From Rothia sp035916755 (GTDB taxonomy: Bacteria > Actinomycetota > Actinomycetes > Actinomycetales > Micrococcaceae): a stretch of 64,000 nucleotides of DNA. Below, in pieces: positions 1 to 10,500 of the stretch. Both the position numbers and the translations under genes were made by a program. The notes under the pieces were generated by a model. The model did no database searches, was not told the origin of the DNA, and saw only the letters and a program-made list of their open reading frames with translations. The stretch lies in assembly GCF_035916755.1 (NCBI RefSeq), contig NZ_JAYWIX010000005.1:186001-250000 (forward strand), in the 5' to 3' direction. Numbering within the stretch: position 1 is the first letter of the stretch; every line of letters starts with the position of its first letter.

Positions 1-389
1 AAGAGGCTGGTTCGGGTATTGCCGCGACCATTGACCCCAACGGCTTCACCGCCCTTTATGACACTACCCTGGCTGCCTTCCGTTCGGCCAAGGAAAACTA
101 TGCCTACGGTTCGGTGAACGCTGTGATCGTGCTGACCGACGGTGAAAACCACGACGATAATTCCATTAGCCAGGAAGAACTGATTTCTACCATTCAGGCG
201 GAGCAGGACCCGGCTAACCCGGTCTTCATCATCATGATTGGCGTCTCTGAGGATGCAGATATGAACGCCCTGACCACCATCGCCCAGAGCGTCGGCGGCG
301 AGGCCCATATGGCTTCCTCCCCCACCGACGTGCAGCGCATCTTCGCTGAAGCCCTCACCGGCATCTCGGACGCTGCGGCGCAGCAGTAG
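1..389 (+). CDS. VWA-domain protein, C-terminal part (5' end outside window)
   Basis: Open in frame from the first bases (frame begins at position 3) to the TAG at 387-389; the N-terminus lies outside the window. The visible 129 residues form the second half of a von Willebrand factor A fold: GFTALYDT (the conserved T-containing loop), then AVIVLTDGENHDD, then a strand FIIMIGVSEDADM and the final helices. This matches actinobacterial extracellular substrate-binding/VWA proteins, which coordinate a divalent metal at a MIDAS site; the DxSxS part of the site would be upstream. It converges on purH and shares terminator 410-449. A VWA gene also lies near purH in Mycobacterium, but relationship to that gene is only a guess. 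Confidence 0.75.
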   Translation, partial: EAGSGIAATIDPNGFTALYDTTLAAFRSAKENYAYGSVNAVIVLTDGENHDDNSISQEELISTIQAEQDPANPVFIIMIGVSEDADMNALTTIAQSVGGEAHMASSPTDVQRIFAEALTGISDAAAQQ

Positions 390-409
390 GGTTCTTCCCT
401 CATCACAGT

Positions 410-449
410 AAAAAGTCCGCCCCTCCGTATGTGGAGGGGCGGACTTTTT
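410..449. terminator. Bidirectional intrinsic terminator between VWA gene and purH
   Basis: A perfect 17-bp stem (410-426 with 433-449) encloses a 6-nt loop, GTATGT. The stem begins with A5 and ends with T5, so it can work on both strands, as expected between convergent genes. Confidence 0.9.
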
Positions 450-471
450 ATAAGCGTTTTGGTTCCCGAAG

Positions 472-582
472 AGATAGGGCAGGCTCATAGCGAAGCTGCT
501 GGCTCCGGGGCTGGCGTGAATCGCGTGTGAGCGTCAGCGAACCTGCAAGAGGGTCGGCAGCAAGTATGAGCCTGCCCTATCT
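472..582. repeat. 111-bp element with perfect 18-bp inverted ends
   Basis: AGATAGGGCAGGCTCATA (472-489) is repeated exactly in inverted orientation at 565-582. Inside, GCTGGCG can pair with CGTCAGC, so the whole segment could fold into one long hairpin. It lies in the purH 3' untranslated region, between the purH stop and terminator 410-449. No target-site duplication is evident. It could be a MITE- or REP-like element or an mRNA 3'-end structure; I cannot decide. Confidence 0.6.
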
Positions 583-619
583 TCGTCACGAATAGGCTAA
601 CCTAATTCGTTTGGAAGGC

Positions 620-2227
<1,608 letters not shown>

Positions 2228-2326
2228 AAATTAACTCCGTTTCTTGTGCTACCGGGGGTTGGCCCGGGTCAGCAGGTGGTTTCGTGGGTGTGAGTCGTTT
2301 TGTTGTGAGGCCCCGACCCTAGGCCC

Positions 2327-2345
2327 AGCCCCGTGGTGCGGGGCT
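2327..2345 (-). other. Small hairpin between purN and purH
   Basis: AGCCCCG-TGGTG-CGGGGCT forms a 7-bp stem with a 5-nt loop directly downstream of purN. There is no U-run after it on the minus strand, so it is more likely an mRNA stability or processing stem than a full terminator. Confidence 0.4.
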
Positions 2346-2356
2346 AAACTTGCGGG

Positions 2357-2935
2357 TTAGGCGGGGGTGCCGTTGAGATCTTGGGCCAGGCGGGCGATGG
2401 TTTTGACCAGGAGCACTCGCTCTTTGACCTTGATGCGCTCGTGCAGGGTTTCTTCGGTGTCGTCATCGAGGACGTCGACGGCGGCTTGGGCCAGGATGGG
2501 GCCGGTGTCGATGCCGGAGTCGACCAGGTGCACGGTGAGCCCGGTGACTTTGACCCCGTGGGCGAGGGCGTCGCGCACGCCGTGGGCTCCTGGGAAGGAC
2601 GGCAGCAGGGCGGGGTGGGTGTTGATGATGCGGTTTTTGAAGCGGTCGACGAGCTGAGCGTCGACGATGCGCATGAAGCCGGCAAAGATGATGTAGTCGG
2701 CGCCGTAGCTGGCGATTTTTTCTTCCAGGGCGCGGTTCCAGGCTTCGCGGGTGTCGTAGCTGGAAGGTTCTACGAGGAAGGTCTCGATTCCGGCTGCCTC
2801 AGCTCGTTCGATTCCCAGGCAGGGCTTGTCGGCACCCACGGCCAGGACCGTGGCGTTCAGGTCGCCGGCTGCTACGGAGTCAAGGATGGACTGTAAATTT
2901 GTGCCCGATCCGGACACCATCACCACAATGCGCAT
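2357..2935 (-). CDS. purN: Phosphoribosylglycinamide formyltransferase
   Basis: 193 residues. Transfers a formyl group from 10-formyl-THF to GAR, step three of purine synthesis. The family N-terminus MRIVVMVSGSGTNLQ fixes the start at 2935; an in-frame GTG 33 nt upstream would add 11 residues absent from the family. The formyl-THF loop FAGFMRIVD and the catalytic stretch NTHPALLPSFPGAHG (N and H of the catalytic triad) are present, with the catalytic Asp in LVDSGIDTGPI. Upstream of purH and divergent from the small membrane gene at 3047. PerM, PurN and PurH are also neighbours in Mycobacterium tuberculosis. Confidence 0.96.
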   Translation of the reverse strand: MRIVVMVSGSGTNLQSILDSVAAGDLNATVLAVGADKPCLGIERAEAAGIETFLVEPSSYDTREAWNRALEEKIASYGADYIIFAGFMRIVDAQLVDRFKNRIINTHPALLPSFPGAHGVRDALAHGVKVTGLTVHLVDSGIDTGPILAQAAVDVLDDDTEETLHERIKVKERVLLVKTIARLAQDLNGTPA

Positions 2936-3046
2936 ACAGAAAAGTTTATCGCATGCGAGCGCCAACACACTGCCGCGTTTTCATGCTGAGACGCCAGCAG
3001 TTTGCGCTGTGCGAGGCGGGCGGCAGGGCGCGGTAAGGTGGTAGGT

Positions 3047-3460
3047 ATGTCTGACACCGTGCGTCCTTCCACCCAGCTGCCCTCTGACCGTGTGCTTGAG
3101 AATATCAAGGTGTGGTCCCGCCTGTCGTTTTTGGCGATGGTTGCTACGGTGGCTAGCACCTCGTACCCGGGCTGGTTTGCCGCGGTAACAGCGACCCTGG
3201 CGGTGCTGACCTTCACTCTTTCCACCGTGACCCTGGTGAAAATGGTGGGGGCTAAGTTCCCCGCTTTTTCGGTGGTACTCATGATCATGGTGATGCTCTG
3301 GTCGCTCTTTTTGGGCTTCGCTGCGCTAGTTCAGCTGATTTTTGTGGACGCCACCATCGCCTACGCGGAGTGCCTGCAGCAGGCTGTGACCCTGAGCCGT
3401 CAGCAGCAGTGCACCTCGCAAATGAGCGATGGCCTGCTGCAGCAGCTCATGGGGCAGTAG
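3047..3460 (+). CDS. Small integral membrane protein
   Basis: 137 residues with three or four hydrophobic segments (about residues 30-48, 54-74, 80-104) followed by a polar Gln-rich tail with two cysteines. Start chosen at MSDTVRP. TAAGGT lies 7 nt upstream and could be a -10 hexamer of a leaderless message, since there is no good Shine-Dalgarno; the longer frame from 3002 would add an Arg-rich stretch without family support. It is divergent from purN and convergent with perM (6 bp between stops). I do not recognise a family; position suggests a conserved Micrococcaceae membrane protein. Confidence 0.7.
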   Translation: MSDTVRPSTQLPSDRVLENIKVWSRLSFLAMVATVASTSYPGWFAAVTATLAVLTFTLSTVTLVKMVGAKFPAFSVVLMIMVMLWSLFLGFAALVQLIFVDATIAYAECLQQAVTLSRQQQCTSQMSDGLLQQLMGQ

Positions 3461-3466
3461 CTGGGA

Positions 3467-5272
3467 CTATTCCTTACCCGTACCTTCTGCCAGCTCTTCA
3501 AGGCGTTTTTGGCGGCGAGCACGCAGGGACTTAGGACGCTTCACCACAGGCCGGAAGGGCACCGCGGGTTCTTCAGCTTCAGTCTCGGGTGCAGTCTCTG
3601 CTTCTGCTTCGCCAGATGCGGTATCTTCAGCTTCTTTTTCAGGCGCTACTTCCTCAGCCTCAGAAGCAGCCTCATCGCTCTCGGCGGGCTCGTCGCTCTC
3701 AGCAGGCTGGGTCTGCTCGCGGTCGGCCAGAATACGAGCTAGCGCCAGCGCAGCTGCGCCCTTCTCGCTGGAGGCCGCAACCGACCCACCCTCGGCGGGG
3801 GTCTTGCCACCGGCGTCCTGGCTCTCCAGCTCACCCGATTCTGCGTCTAGCTGCTCGGCGGCCTCCGGCTGGTCAGCCCCAGCCTTTGCTGCCTTACGCT
3901 CGGCGCGGGCCGCTGCCTTCTGGGCCTTGGCCTCGGCGCGGACGGCACGCTTCTGCTCGCGGGTGGGCTTGGCCTGGGCAAATCGTTCCAATTCACCGGA
4001 GGTGTCGCGCACCAGCAGGTGGGCAAGGCCCAGCCCCAGCATGGTACCGGCTGCCAGCAGTACGGCAGAGAAGGCCCCAAAGATGAGGGGGTGCGGGCCG
4101 ATAGCCGTGAAGCGGCCCAGCCCCAGCGACCCGTTAGCGGTCCAGCCCAGCAGGGTGGTCAGTAGGAAGGTCGGCAGCAGGGTCAGGGCAGCAAGCCCCA
4201 GGGTAGAGAGGGGCCAAGACAGCCAGCGGAAGCGAATCTTGAGGGAAAGCCACTCGTCAAAGTGGTTTTCCCCTTCGCGGAAGAACCACCAGCCGCCCAG
4301 GGCACCGGCGGCCAGGGGCACAGCAAGGGCCAGGTAGCCCCAGGGCTCGGACGCGTGCGGCAGCGCCCCCAGCACCGGAAGGGAGGGCATGACCCCCACG
4401 TTGGTACCGGTCAGATCAACGGAGGTGCCGGTGCCTAAGGCAAAGCCCGCGCCGGAGCTCCAGGCCATGGAGTAAACCACCAGGTTCAAGAGCAAACCCA
4501 GCTGCAGCAAGGTTAGGGCTAGGCCGCCGACGGCACCAGCGTGCAGGGTCTGATAAAGGGAGACGACGTCGTCCCAGTGCCAGAAGAGGGTAACCACCAG
4601 AAGTAGGGAACCACCGGCCACAAAGGCCAGCACGCTCACCAGGGCTGCCCGCAGCAGGGCCCAGACGTAGGAGCCTGCCCAGCGGGAATACTGGCTGAAT
4701 TTTTTCACCCAGTCAGCCGCGTTCACACCGATCATGGCTGTTAGCGAGCGCGATTCGGCGTACCCGCCCAAGATGATGCCCAGGACAGCTACCCAGAGGG
4801 GTACCAGGGCGGCAAGGACGGGTGAGGTGGAGAAGAAGTCGTTGGTGGATAGCAGGCTCACCCCGGCACCCACCACGGCGTAGGCGAGAAGACCACCGGC
4901 CAGGGGCTGCCAGAACTGGCCCTCGTAGCTGGCGCGGGCCAGGCGGCGGCCGGAGCGGTAGCAGAGGGCTAGGGGGATCAGGGTGAGACCCAGGGGTACC
5001 AGGCTCATGGTTCCGGTTACCGCTGAGAAGACCCCCTGCTCGGGGATATTCATGTTCAGGGGCACGCCGTGAACCAGCAGCCACAGGTGCCCGGCCACAG
5101 AGACAGCGCCGGCTAGGGTACCGCTGCTGTTGAAGCCGTTGGTGTACCAGACCGCCGCCAGGAGCAGGACGACGGTGAGGTAAGAGGCCAGCGCCACGAG
5201 GGCGAGTTCAACTGACCCCTGCAGCCACAGGGGCATAGGGAGGGAACGTTTGGGGTGAGCGGTGGTATTCAT
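3467..5272 (-). CDS. perM: PerM-like multi-pass membrane protein (DUF6350 family)
   Basis: 601 residues. About 11-12 transmembrane helices fill residues 15-430, followed by a cytoplasmic Ala/Glu/Lys-rich tail of about 170 residues ending in basic RPKSLRARRQKRLEEL. The membrane part and its place beside purN-purH match the actinobacterial DUF6350/PerM family; M. tuberculosis PerM (Rv0955) is linked to cell division and magnesium-dependent persistence. The tail is longer than the membrane core needs and looks like disordered or coiled-coil sequence. Family assignment rests on synteny plus the hydrophobic pattern; the function in this organism is inferred. Confidence 0.75.
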   Translation of the reverse strand: MNTTAHPKRSLPMPLWLQGSVELALVALASYLTVVLLLAAVWYTNGFNSSGTLAGAVSVAGHLWLLVHGVPLNMNIPEQGVFSAVTGTMSLVPLGLTLIPLALCYRSGRRLARASYEGQFWQPLAGGLLAYAVVGAGVSLLSTNDFFSTSPVLAALVPLWVAVLGIILGGYAESRSLTAMIGVNAADWVKKFSQYSRWAGSYVWALLRAALVSVLAFVAGGSLLLVVTLFWHWDDVVSLYQTLHAGAVGGLALTLLQLGLLLNLVVYSMAWSSGAGFALGTGTSVDLTGTNVGVMPSLPVLGALPHASEPWGYLALAVPLAAGALGGWWFFREGENHFDEWLSLKIRFRWLSWPLSTLGLAALTLLPTFLLTTLLGWTANGSLGLGRFTAIGPHPLIFGAFSAVLLAAGTMLGLGLAHLLVRDTSGELERFAQAKPTREQKRAVRAEAKAQKAAARAERKAAKAGADQPEAAEQLDAESGELESQDAGGKTPAEGGSVAASSEKGAAALALARILADREQTQPAESDEPAESDEAASEAEEVAPEKEAEDTASGEAEAETAPETEAEEPAVPFRPVVKRPKSLRARRQKRLEELAEGTGKE

Positions 5273-5761
5273 CGTCTTTCATCATGTCATGTTTCCTGCT
5301 CTTTCGCTTTCAGCCCGCATCGCCCAACCTTTGCTGGGACCGCTTAAAGCGAACCCAGCGTATTTTGGTATTCACCACATTAATTTAAGTGATTTTAAAA
5401 ACCTGCTCCTACCTTTCTCACAGACCCGCCAACAAGACAGGGGCATATTGCACCTCCGATAAGGCAAAACATTCTCAGAGAGCCTCAAACAGAAAGGGTA
5501 ACCGCATAAGTTATACAAGGAGAGGTTAAACCCACTCCGACACCGCATTCCTCATATTTGCCTTTCAAGCTCAAGCTAACTAGCATGGGGTGTCATGGAG
5601 TCAAAGCTAAGCCTTTTCCTTCAAGAAGTATCAGGCTTTATTTTGGTCCACCTTTACACCCCCGGGCGCCGGCAGGGTTTTCTCACCTTACGCCTCCTCC
5701 TGTAGCAGAACACAGGAGACTGTGCCTACCAGCAATAATTTAATAATTTAGGGAATATATT
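5273..5761 (+). other. Non-coding gap upstream of secreted protein gene
   Basis: About 490 bp, more AT-rich than the neighbouring genes (for example around 5380-5400 and 5735-5761). No gene, RNA or convincing hairpin is seen. It must hold the promoters of perM (leftward) and of the gene at 5762 (rightward). Confidence 0.5.
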
Positions 5762-6550
5762 ATGCAATCACTCGCATCCACTGGCCTTTCTCGTCGCACA
5801 CTGGCCAAGGGTACAGCTTGGGCAGCACCTGCTGTACTTGCAACAACAGTTATCCCCGCCTACGCAGCCAGCCAGGATCTCTGCACCAAGGTCAATATGG
5901 TTAACCATCACATCAAGATTTATGAAAACCCTGTGGGATCAAACGGCACCCTGCGGGCCTGGTTCTACTTTGGCACTATTGATATCACTATTCCTGAGGG
6001 TCGCTCTGTAGTCTCCGCGACCGTTGGTTTCTGGATGGCTAAGCACAGCGGAACCAACGACGGCAACAATGTTGGGCTGTTGTCCCCCAGCCACCCCAAC
6101 ATGAAGTACTACGCTTCTAATGCTTCCAAGACCGCCCGAGGTAGCCTAACCAACATTGGCCCTAACCCCGGTGATGGCACCTTCTGGAACTTCCGCGATA
6201 ATATCGCAGTAGATTCAGGTGCTCCCGTTGGTCCTGCCCTCCCCTTCAGATACCTGGGCGAATCCGCTCAGACTTGGTCTGATGGCACCCGAAGCACCGG
6301 CTGGGGTATCCAGAGCACCTGGACCCCTGGTGATGTTCGTGTCGCGACCACTACCCCCATTAGTAATGGTTGCAAGATTTTTAAGATCGATTCCCTGGGC
6401 GGTATCCAGTGGATTGCCCAGAATACCTATCTTCCCCTTAACCGCCAGCTTCCTCACTGGCGTTTCTGGAAAATTACCCTCGACGATGGCACAGTAATTG
6501 AGGGCCAGGACTCCCGTGCCTGGGTTGGCGACCCCACCTGGCGTGGCTAA
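5762..6550 (+). CDS. Tat-type secreted protein, function unknown
   Basis: 262 residues. A twin-arginine-like leader SRRTLAK (RR at 11-12) is followed by a hydrophobic stretch and cleavage motif AYA-AS near residue 36, so the product is probably exported folded. The mature part of about 226 residues is rich in Gly, Thr, Asn and Trp, with two or three cysteines and no obvious catalytic motif; it looks like a beta-rich domain. The leader resembles that of the secreted protein at 25455. The start has AGGGA about 9 nt upstream. A strong terminator follows at 6565-6611. I do not recognise the family. Confidence 0.85.
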   Translation: MQSLASTGLSRRTLAKGTAWAAPAVLATTVIPAYAASQDLCTKVNMVNHHIKIYENPVGSNGTLRAWFYFGTIDITIPEGRSVVSATVGFWMAKHSGTNDGNNVGLLSPSHPNMKYYASNASKTARGSLTNIGPNPGDGTFWNFRDNIAVDSGAPVGPALPFRYLGESAQTWSDGTRSTGWGIQSTWTPGDVRVATTTPISNGCKIFKIDSLGGIQWIAQNTYLPLNRQLPHWRFWKITLDDGTVIEGQDSRAWVGDPTWRG

Positions 6551-6564
6551 ACCATAAAGCTCCC

Positions 6565-6611
6565 ATAGAGAAAGTGACTCCCCTGGCTGCCAGGGGAGTC
6601 ACTTTCTCTAT
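6565..6611. terminator. Bidirectional intrinsic terminator
   Basis: A perfect 22-bp stem (6565-6586 with 6590-6611) with a 3-nt loop CTG lies between the secreted protein gene and the convergent PIN gene. Confidence 0.9.
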
Positions 6612-6628
6612 AGGGGCTAGTTTGAAAC

Positions 6629-7060
6629 TTAGCCCTCCCAGGGATTGTGGGCGGGCACTCCCCAGCCCTGGTAGGTGTCGGCCTTACCGGAAACAATTTC
6701 GAGGTTGTGGACGGTCGCAGTGGCAGCCATCAGGCCCTCAAGGGCTGCTGTGGCGAGGGGGGCGGGGCGCTGCCCACCCACCAGGTGGAGGTGCTTCTCG
6801 GCGTGGCGTCCGGCCCACTCCAGTGACACCTTCGCGTCGACTTCTAGCACGTGAGAGTCGAAGCGGTCCATGAGCTCAGCGAGCCAGCGTTCGGTTTCTG
6901 GGTAAGGGTAAAGCCCCTTGAGTTCACCGAGGCTAAGCACCGAGATGTACATGGTGCGGTAGGAGCGGCGGCGAAGGCAGTTCACTACCTGCGGGTGCGG
7001 GGTGGCCTTGCGAATCTCAGCAAGGACATCGGAATCGAGAAGCAGACCTACCTGGCTCAT
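6629..7060 (-). CDS. PIN-domain toxin, VapC/FitB-like
   Basis: 143 residues, normal PIN length. These are usually Mg2+-dependent RNases held inactive by a cognate antitoxin. Visible: LLLDSDVLAE with the first acidic residue D9, SLGELK with E46, the usually Asp-containing helix here reading EGLMAATA (E108 where D is normal), ADTY with D128, and the family closing NPWEG. The Asp-to-Glu change and the change of the usual T-R-N to S-G-K may weaken activity. Its ATG overlaps the antitoxin stop in an ATGA, typical of a toxin-antitoxin operon. Confidence 0.8.
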   Translation of the reverse strand: MSQVGLLLDSDVLAEIRKATPHPQVVNCLRRRSYRTMYISVLSLGELKGLYPYPETERWLAELMDRFDSHVLEVDAKVSLEWAGRHAEKHLHLVGGQRPAPLATAALEGLMAATATVHNLEIVSGKADTYQGWGVPAHNPWEG

Positions 7061-7272
7061 GCAGCTTTCAGAACACCGTATTCAGTTGCAGGGATACCAC
7101 TGGGGTTGGGGGCCAGCAGGAAGTTGAGGAATTCGCTGCGCTCGTTGGAGATGCGGGTGTAGTCCTGGATGCTCATTGCGGTGTAGCCGCCGCGGGCGGG
7201 TACAGAGGCAGCAGAGATGTTCTTCTGAACGGTGATGTGAGGACGGTGGGCGTGAGGTCGAGCGTTTGACAT
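7057..7272 (-). CDS. Probable Phd/YefM-like antitoxin, short N-terminus
   Basis: 71 residues if started at MSNARPHAHRP. The C-terminal half (MSIQDYTRISNERSEF, then a Leu/Pro-rich toxin-neutralising tail) resembles Phd/YefM antitoxins, where a strand followed by S-x-x-x-Y marks the end of the DNA-binding domain. The usual first 35-40 residues of the DNA-binding fold are replaced by a His/Pro/Arg-rich stretch that I cannot align, so the gene may be truncated or frameshifted, or it may start elsewhere. It is translationally coupled to the PIN gene (ATGA). Confidence 0.55.
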   Translation of the reverse strand: MSNARPHAHRPHITVQKNISAASVPARGGYTAMSIQDYTRISNERSEFLNFLLAPNPSGIPATEYGVLKAA

Positions 7273-7585
7273 GCCGTCGTTGCGCGTAAAGTGCGCATTC
7301 CTTTCGAAACTTGCTCTTGCCTGCACCAAACAGCGCCAAAATGCGCGATGCAGACCGCTTCGTCATCCGAGCCACCCGTGAACATGGGGTTGGCGTTCAA
7401 CCAAAGTCGGAGCTTGACAGTTGAATCTCTTGAAGCTGGTAAAAGCATAACCCGCTCTCAGCGCTTCTGTAAACACCGGTCTCAGAAATTTTTCTTTCTG
7501 TGACGAACCAGCCCATGAGCACGGCGGGTAAGGCGATGCGATACGCTAGAAGACTAGGTATTTGCTCTGTTGTGAAGGTGCGCCT
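7273..7585. other. Gap between antitoxin and SNF2 gene
   Basis: About 310 bp between divergently transcribed genes. Open frames here look like out-of-frame shadows with Arg/Ser-rich translations. It presumably contains the TA promoter and the helicase promoter; no clear operator seen. Confidence 0.4.
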
Positions 7586-10500
7586 GTGTCTACTTCTTTC
7601 CCTGAAATCCCGGTGACAGCCCCCGCCATTATTCGGCAGGTGGGCTCTGGTGCCTACACGCGGGGGCAGCGGTATATGCGGGAGGGTAACGTCATCCGTT
7701 ACACCTATGACGAGCAAGCTCGGGTACTGGAGGGGCAGGTGGCTGGCTCTGGTTCTGCTCCCTACATCGCGCGGGTGGCTTTCCCCGCGGAGGTCGCTGC
7801 GGGCTCCTATGCTTTTTCGGCGACTTGTTCTTGCCCAGTGGCCCATAACTGCAAGCATGCGGTGGCGCTGATGTTGACCGCTATTGACCGTACGGCCAAG
7901 GCCAAGCGGGCTATGACGGCGTCCTCAAGCACCTGGAAGACCACAGCGAGCACCGACGAGAAGGTGCAGGAAATCCTGGAGATGGCCGATACGGTGGGCC
8001 TGCAGCGGGCCGCGGATCTGCTGCGCGAGCACCGGGGCGAGCAGGTAAGCGCCGGCACCGAGGAGCAGGCGGACGCCGATGCTCGGGCTGGGCAGTCCCT
8101 ACCGGCTTGGTGGCGGTCTCTGGCACACTCGTTAGCCGCCCGCCCCAGCTACGATAGCCGCAACCACCGGGTGACCGGTGCCCTTGATTTGCGCCTGGTG
8201 GTGCCCGGTAAATACGGGTGGACCAAGAACATCGGGGCGCCCCGTGTATCGCTTGAGGCCCGGCCCCTGATGATGGGGGCCCGAGGCAAGTGGATTAAGG
8301 GCGGTTTGAGCTGGGAGAAGTTTTCGGGTTCTGCCGCCGGGTTGGCGGGAACCGGTCTGCTCCCCGAGCACGCGGCCTGGTTCAATGAGTTTTACGCGGT
8401 GATTCGGGGCTCCCAGTCCATCTATTCCTCCCACCGCGACTGGGCTTCTATCTCTAATGTGGATTCTTCCCTGCTCTGGCAGATGCTGGAATCTGCTAGC
8501 GAGGTGGGTCTGTCTATCCTCTTAGACGGCAAAGAAACAGGCCTGACTATCGCGAGCGCCCCCCAGGTTGAACTGGCCCTTGAACCGGTACCCGAGCGGG
8601 GGTCGTCCGCCGATGCCCTGCGTCTGACTCCCCTGCTCCGCTGGGGGGCATACACCCTACCCGCTAGTTTTACCCACAAGCTAGGCAATAACCGGCAGGG
8701 CTTTATTGCCCTGGGCGGGGCGGCTCAGGAGACCTATGCGAAGACTGCGGCCGCCGCCCGCTGGGACTCCACCCTGCCCTCAGCTCTGGCCCAGGCTGAG
8801 GACGTAGCACCCGTGGACCGCCCCTCCTGGCTCACCGCTGACTCCGAGCTGGTGCTCATTCCCTTAGCTGAGCCGCTGGATGCGGTTGCCGAATCCCTGA
8901 TATCAGGTGAGCCGGTCACCGTGCCGGCTGCCGACGTCCCCGCCTTTTTTGCCGACTACTACCCTCCCCTCACTCGGGCGCTGCCCATCTCAACAAGTAG
9001 CGAAGAGCTAGAGCTGCCGGCCGTCCGAATGCCCACCCTGGTGCTGAGCATTGCCTTTGACGAGCCAGGCCCACCCTTCACCGCCCACACCGCCTGGCAC
9101 TGGGAGTACCCTGTCAACCCCACCGGCGATGACAGCGACTTTCTTAGGCTCGATGCCCTGGGTTACCCAGGCGAAGACCGGGCCGATGTGCGCGATACCG
9201 CCCACGAATACCGGGTGCTTAAAGAGGTTAAAAAGGTTCGCCCCGGCGTGCCCTTCACCCGCCACTACACCGAGAACTGGGGCACCCGCACCTTGCTCGA
9301 AACCTATGTGCCCGACTACGAGCAGATTGAAGGCGTGCGGGTCAATATCAGAGGCCCAAAACCTGAGTTCCGTGAGCTTGACGCAGCCCCCGAAATTATC
9401 GTCACGGTCGACGACACCCGCCGCCGCGACTGGTTCGGGCTGGGCGTCGCTATCAAGGTCGGGGACTGGCATGTGGCCTTCTCAGAGGTCGTTGCCGCCC
9501 TGGCCAAGGGCCAAACCCACCTGCTCCTGGGCAACGGCCAATACTTTACCCTTGACCGGCCCGAATTCATGAAATTACAAGAGCTGCTGCGCGAAGCCGC
9601 CCAGCTCACCGATAAAACAGGGCCGCTCGAAATCAACCGTCACCAGGTGGGCCTGTGGGAAGAACTCGAAGAGCTTGCCGCCGAAACCCAGACCGTAGCC
9701 GCCTGGGACGAGCAGGTTTCGGCCCTGCTCAACCTCGATGATCACTCCCCTGCCGAGGTGCCCACCGGCTTACAGGCCACCCTGCGCCCCTACCAGGTGG
9801 AGGGCTACCAGTGGCTAGCCTTCCTATGGGAACACGGCTTAGGCGGCGTACTGGCCGATGACATGGGTCTGGGCAAGACCCTGCAAACTATCGCCCTCTT
9901 CCTGCACGCCCAGGAAAAGAGGCAGGACGCCGCCGGTCAGCTAGGCGGGGCAGAAGCCGGGGCGGACGCGTCCGCCCCCTTCCTGGTGGTTGCCCCCACC
10001 TCGGTGGTGCCCAACTGGGTGCGGGAAATCAAACGCTTTGCTCCCTCACTACAGGTTGTCGGCGTTGAAGAGTCGGTACGGAAATCTAAGCAGCGCCTGG
10101 CCAATACCGTCGCCTCAGCCGACGTGGTGGTGACCAGCTACGCCCTCTTCCGCATCGACGAAGAACACTACTTTGACCTGGGCAGCCAGCATCCCTTCGA
10201 GGGGCTGGTGCTCGATGAAGCCCAGTTCGTCAAAAACGCTAAGACCAAGGCCCACCAGGCCGCCCGCGACCTGCCTGCCCGCGTCAAGATTGCGGTAACC
10301 GGTACCCCCATGGAGAACAACCTCATGGAGCTGTGGTCCATGTTCTCTATCGCCGCCCCCGGGCTCTTCCCTTCGGCTCGCGCTTTCAAGGACGTCTACG
10401 CCACCCCCATCGAGTCCGGCGAAGAAACCAAGGCCCTGGGCAGGCTGCGCCGCCGCATTCGTCCGCTCATGAAGCGCCGCACCAAAGAACTGGTGGCCGC

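Noticed and set aside
3429..4337. Plus-strand open frame of 302 codons across perM
   Set aside because: Ser/Ala/Arg-rich mirror of the acidic tail and membrane core of PerM; explained by GC-rich codon bias.
6215..6497. Frames overlapping the secreted protein at 5762
   Set aside because: Out-of-frame or antisense products without signals.
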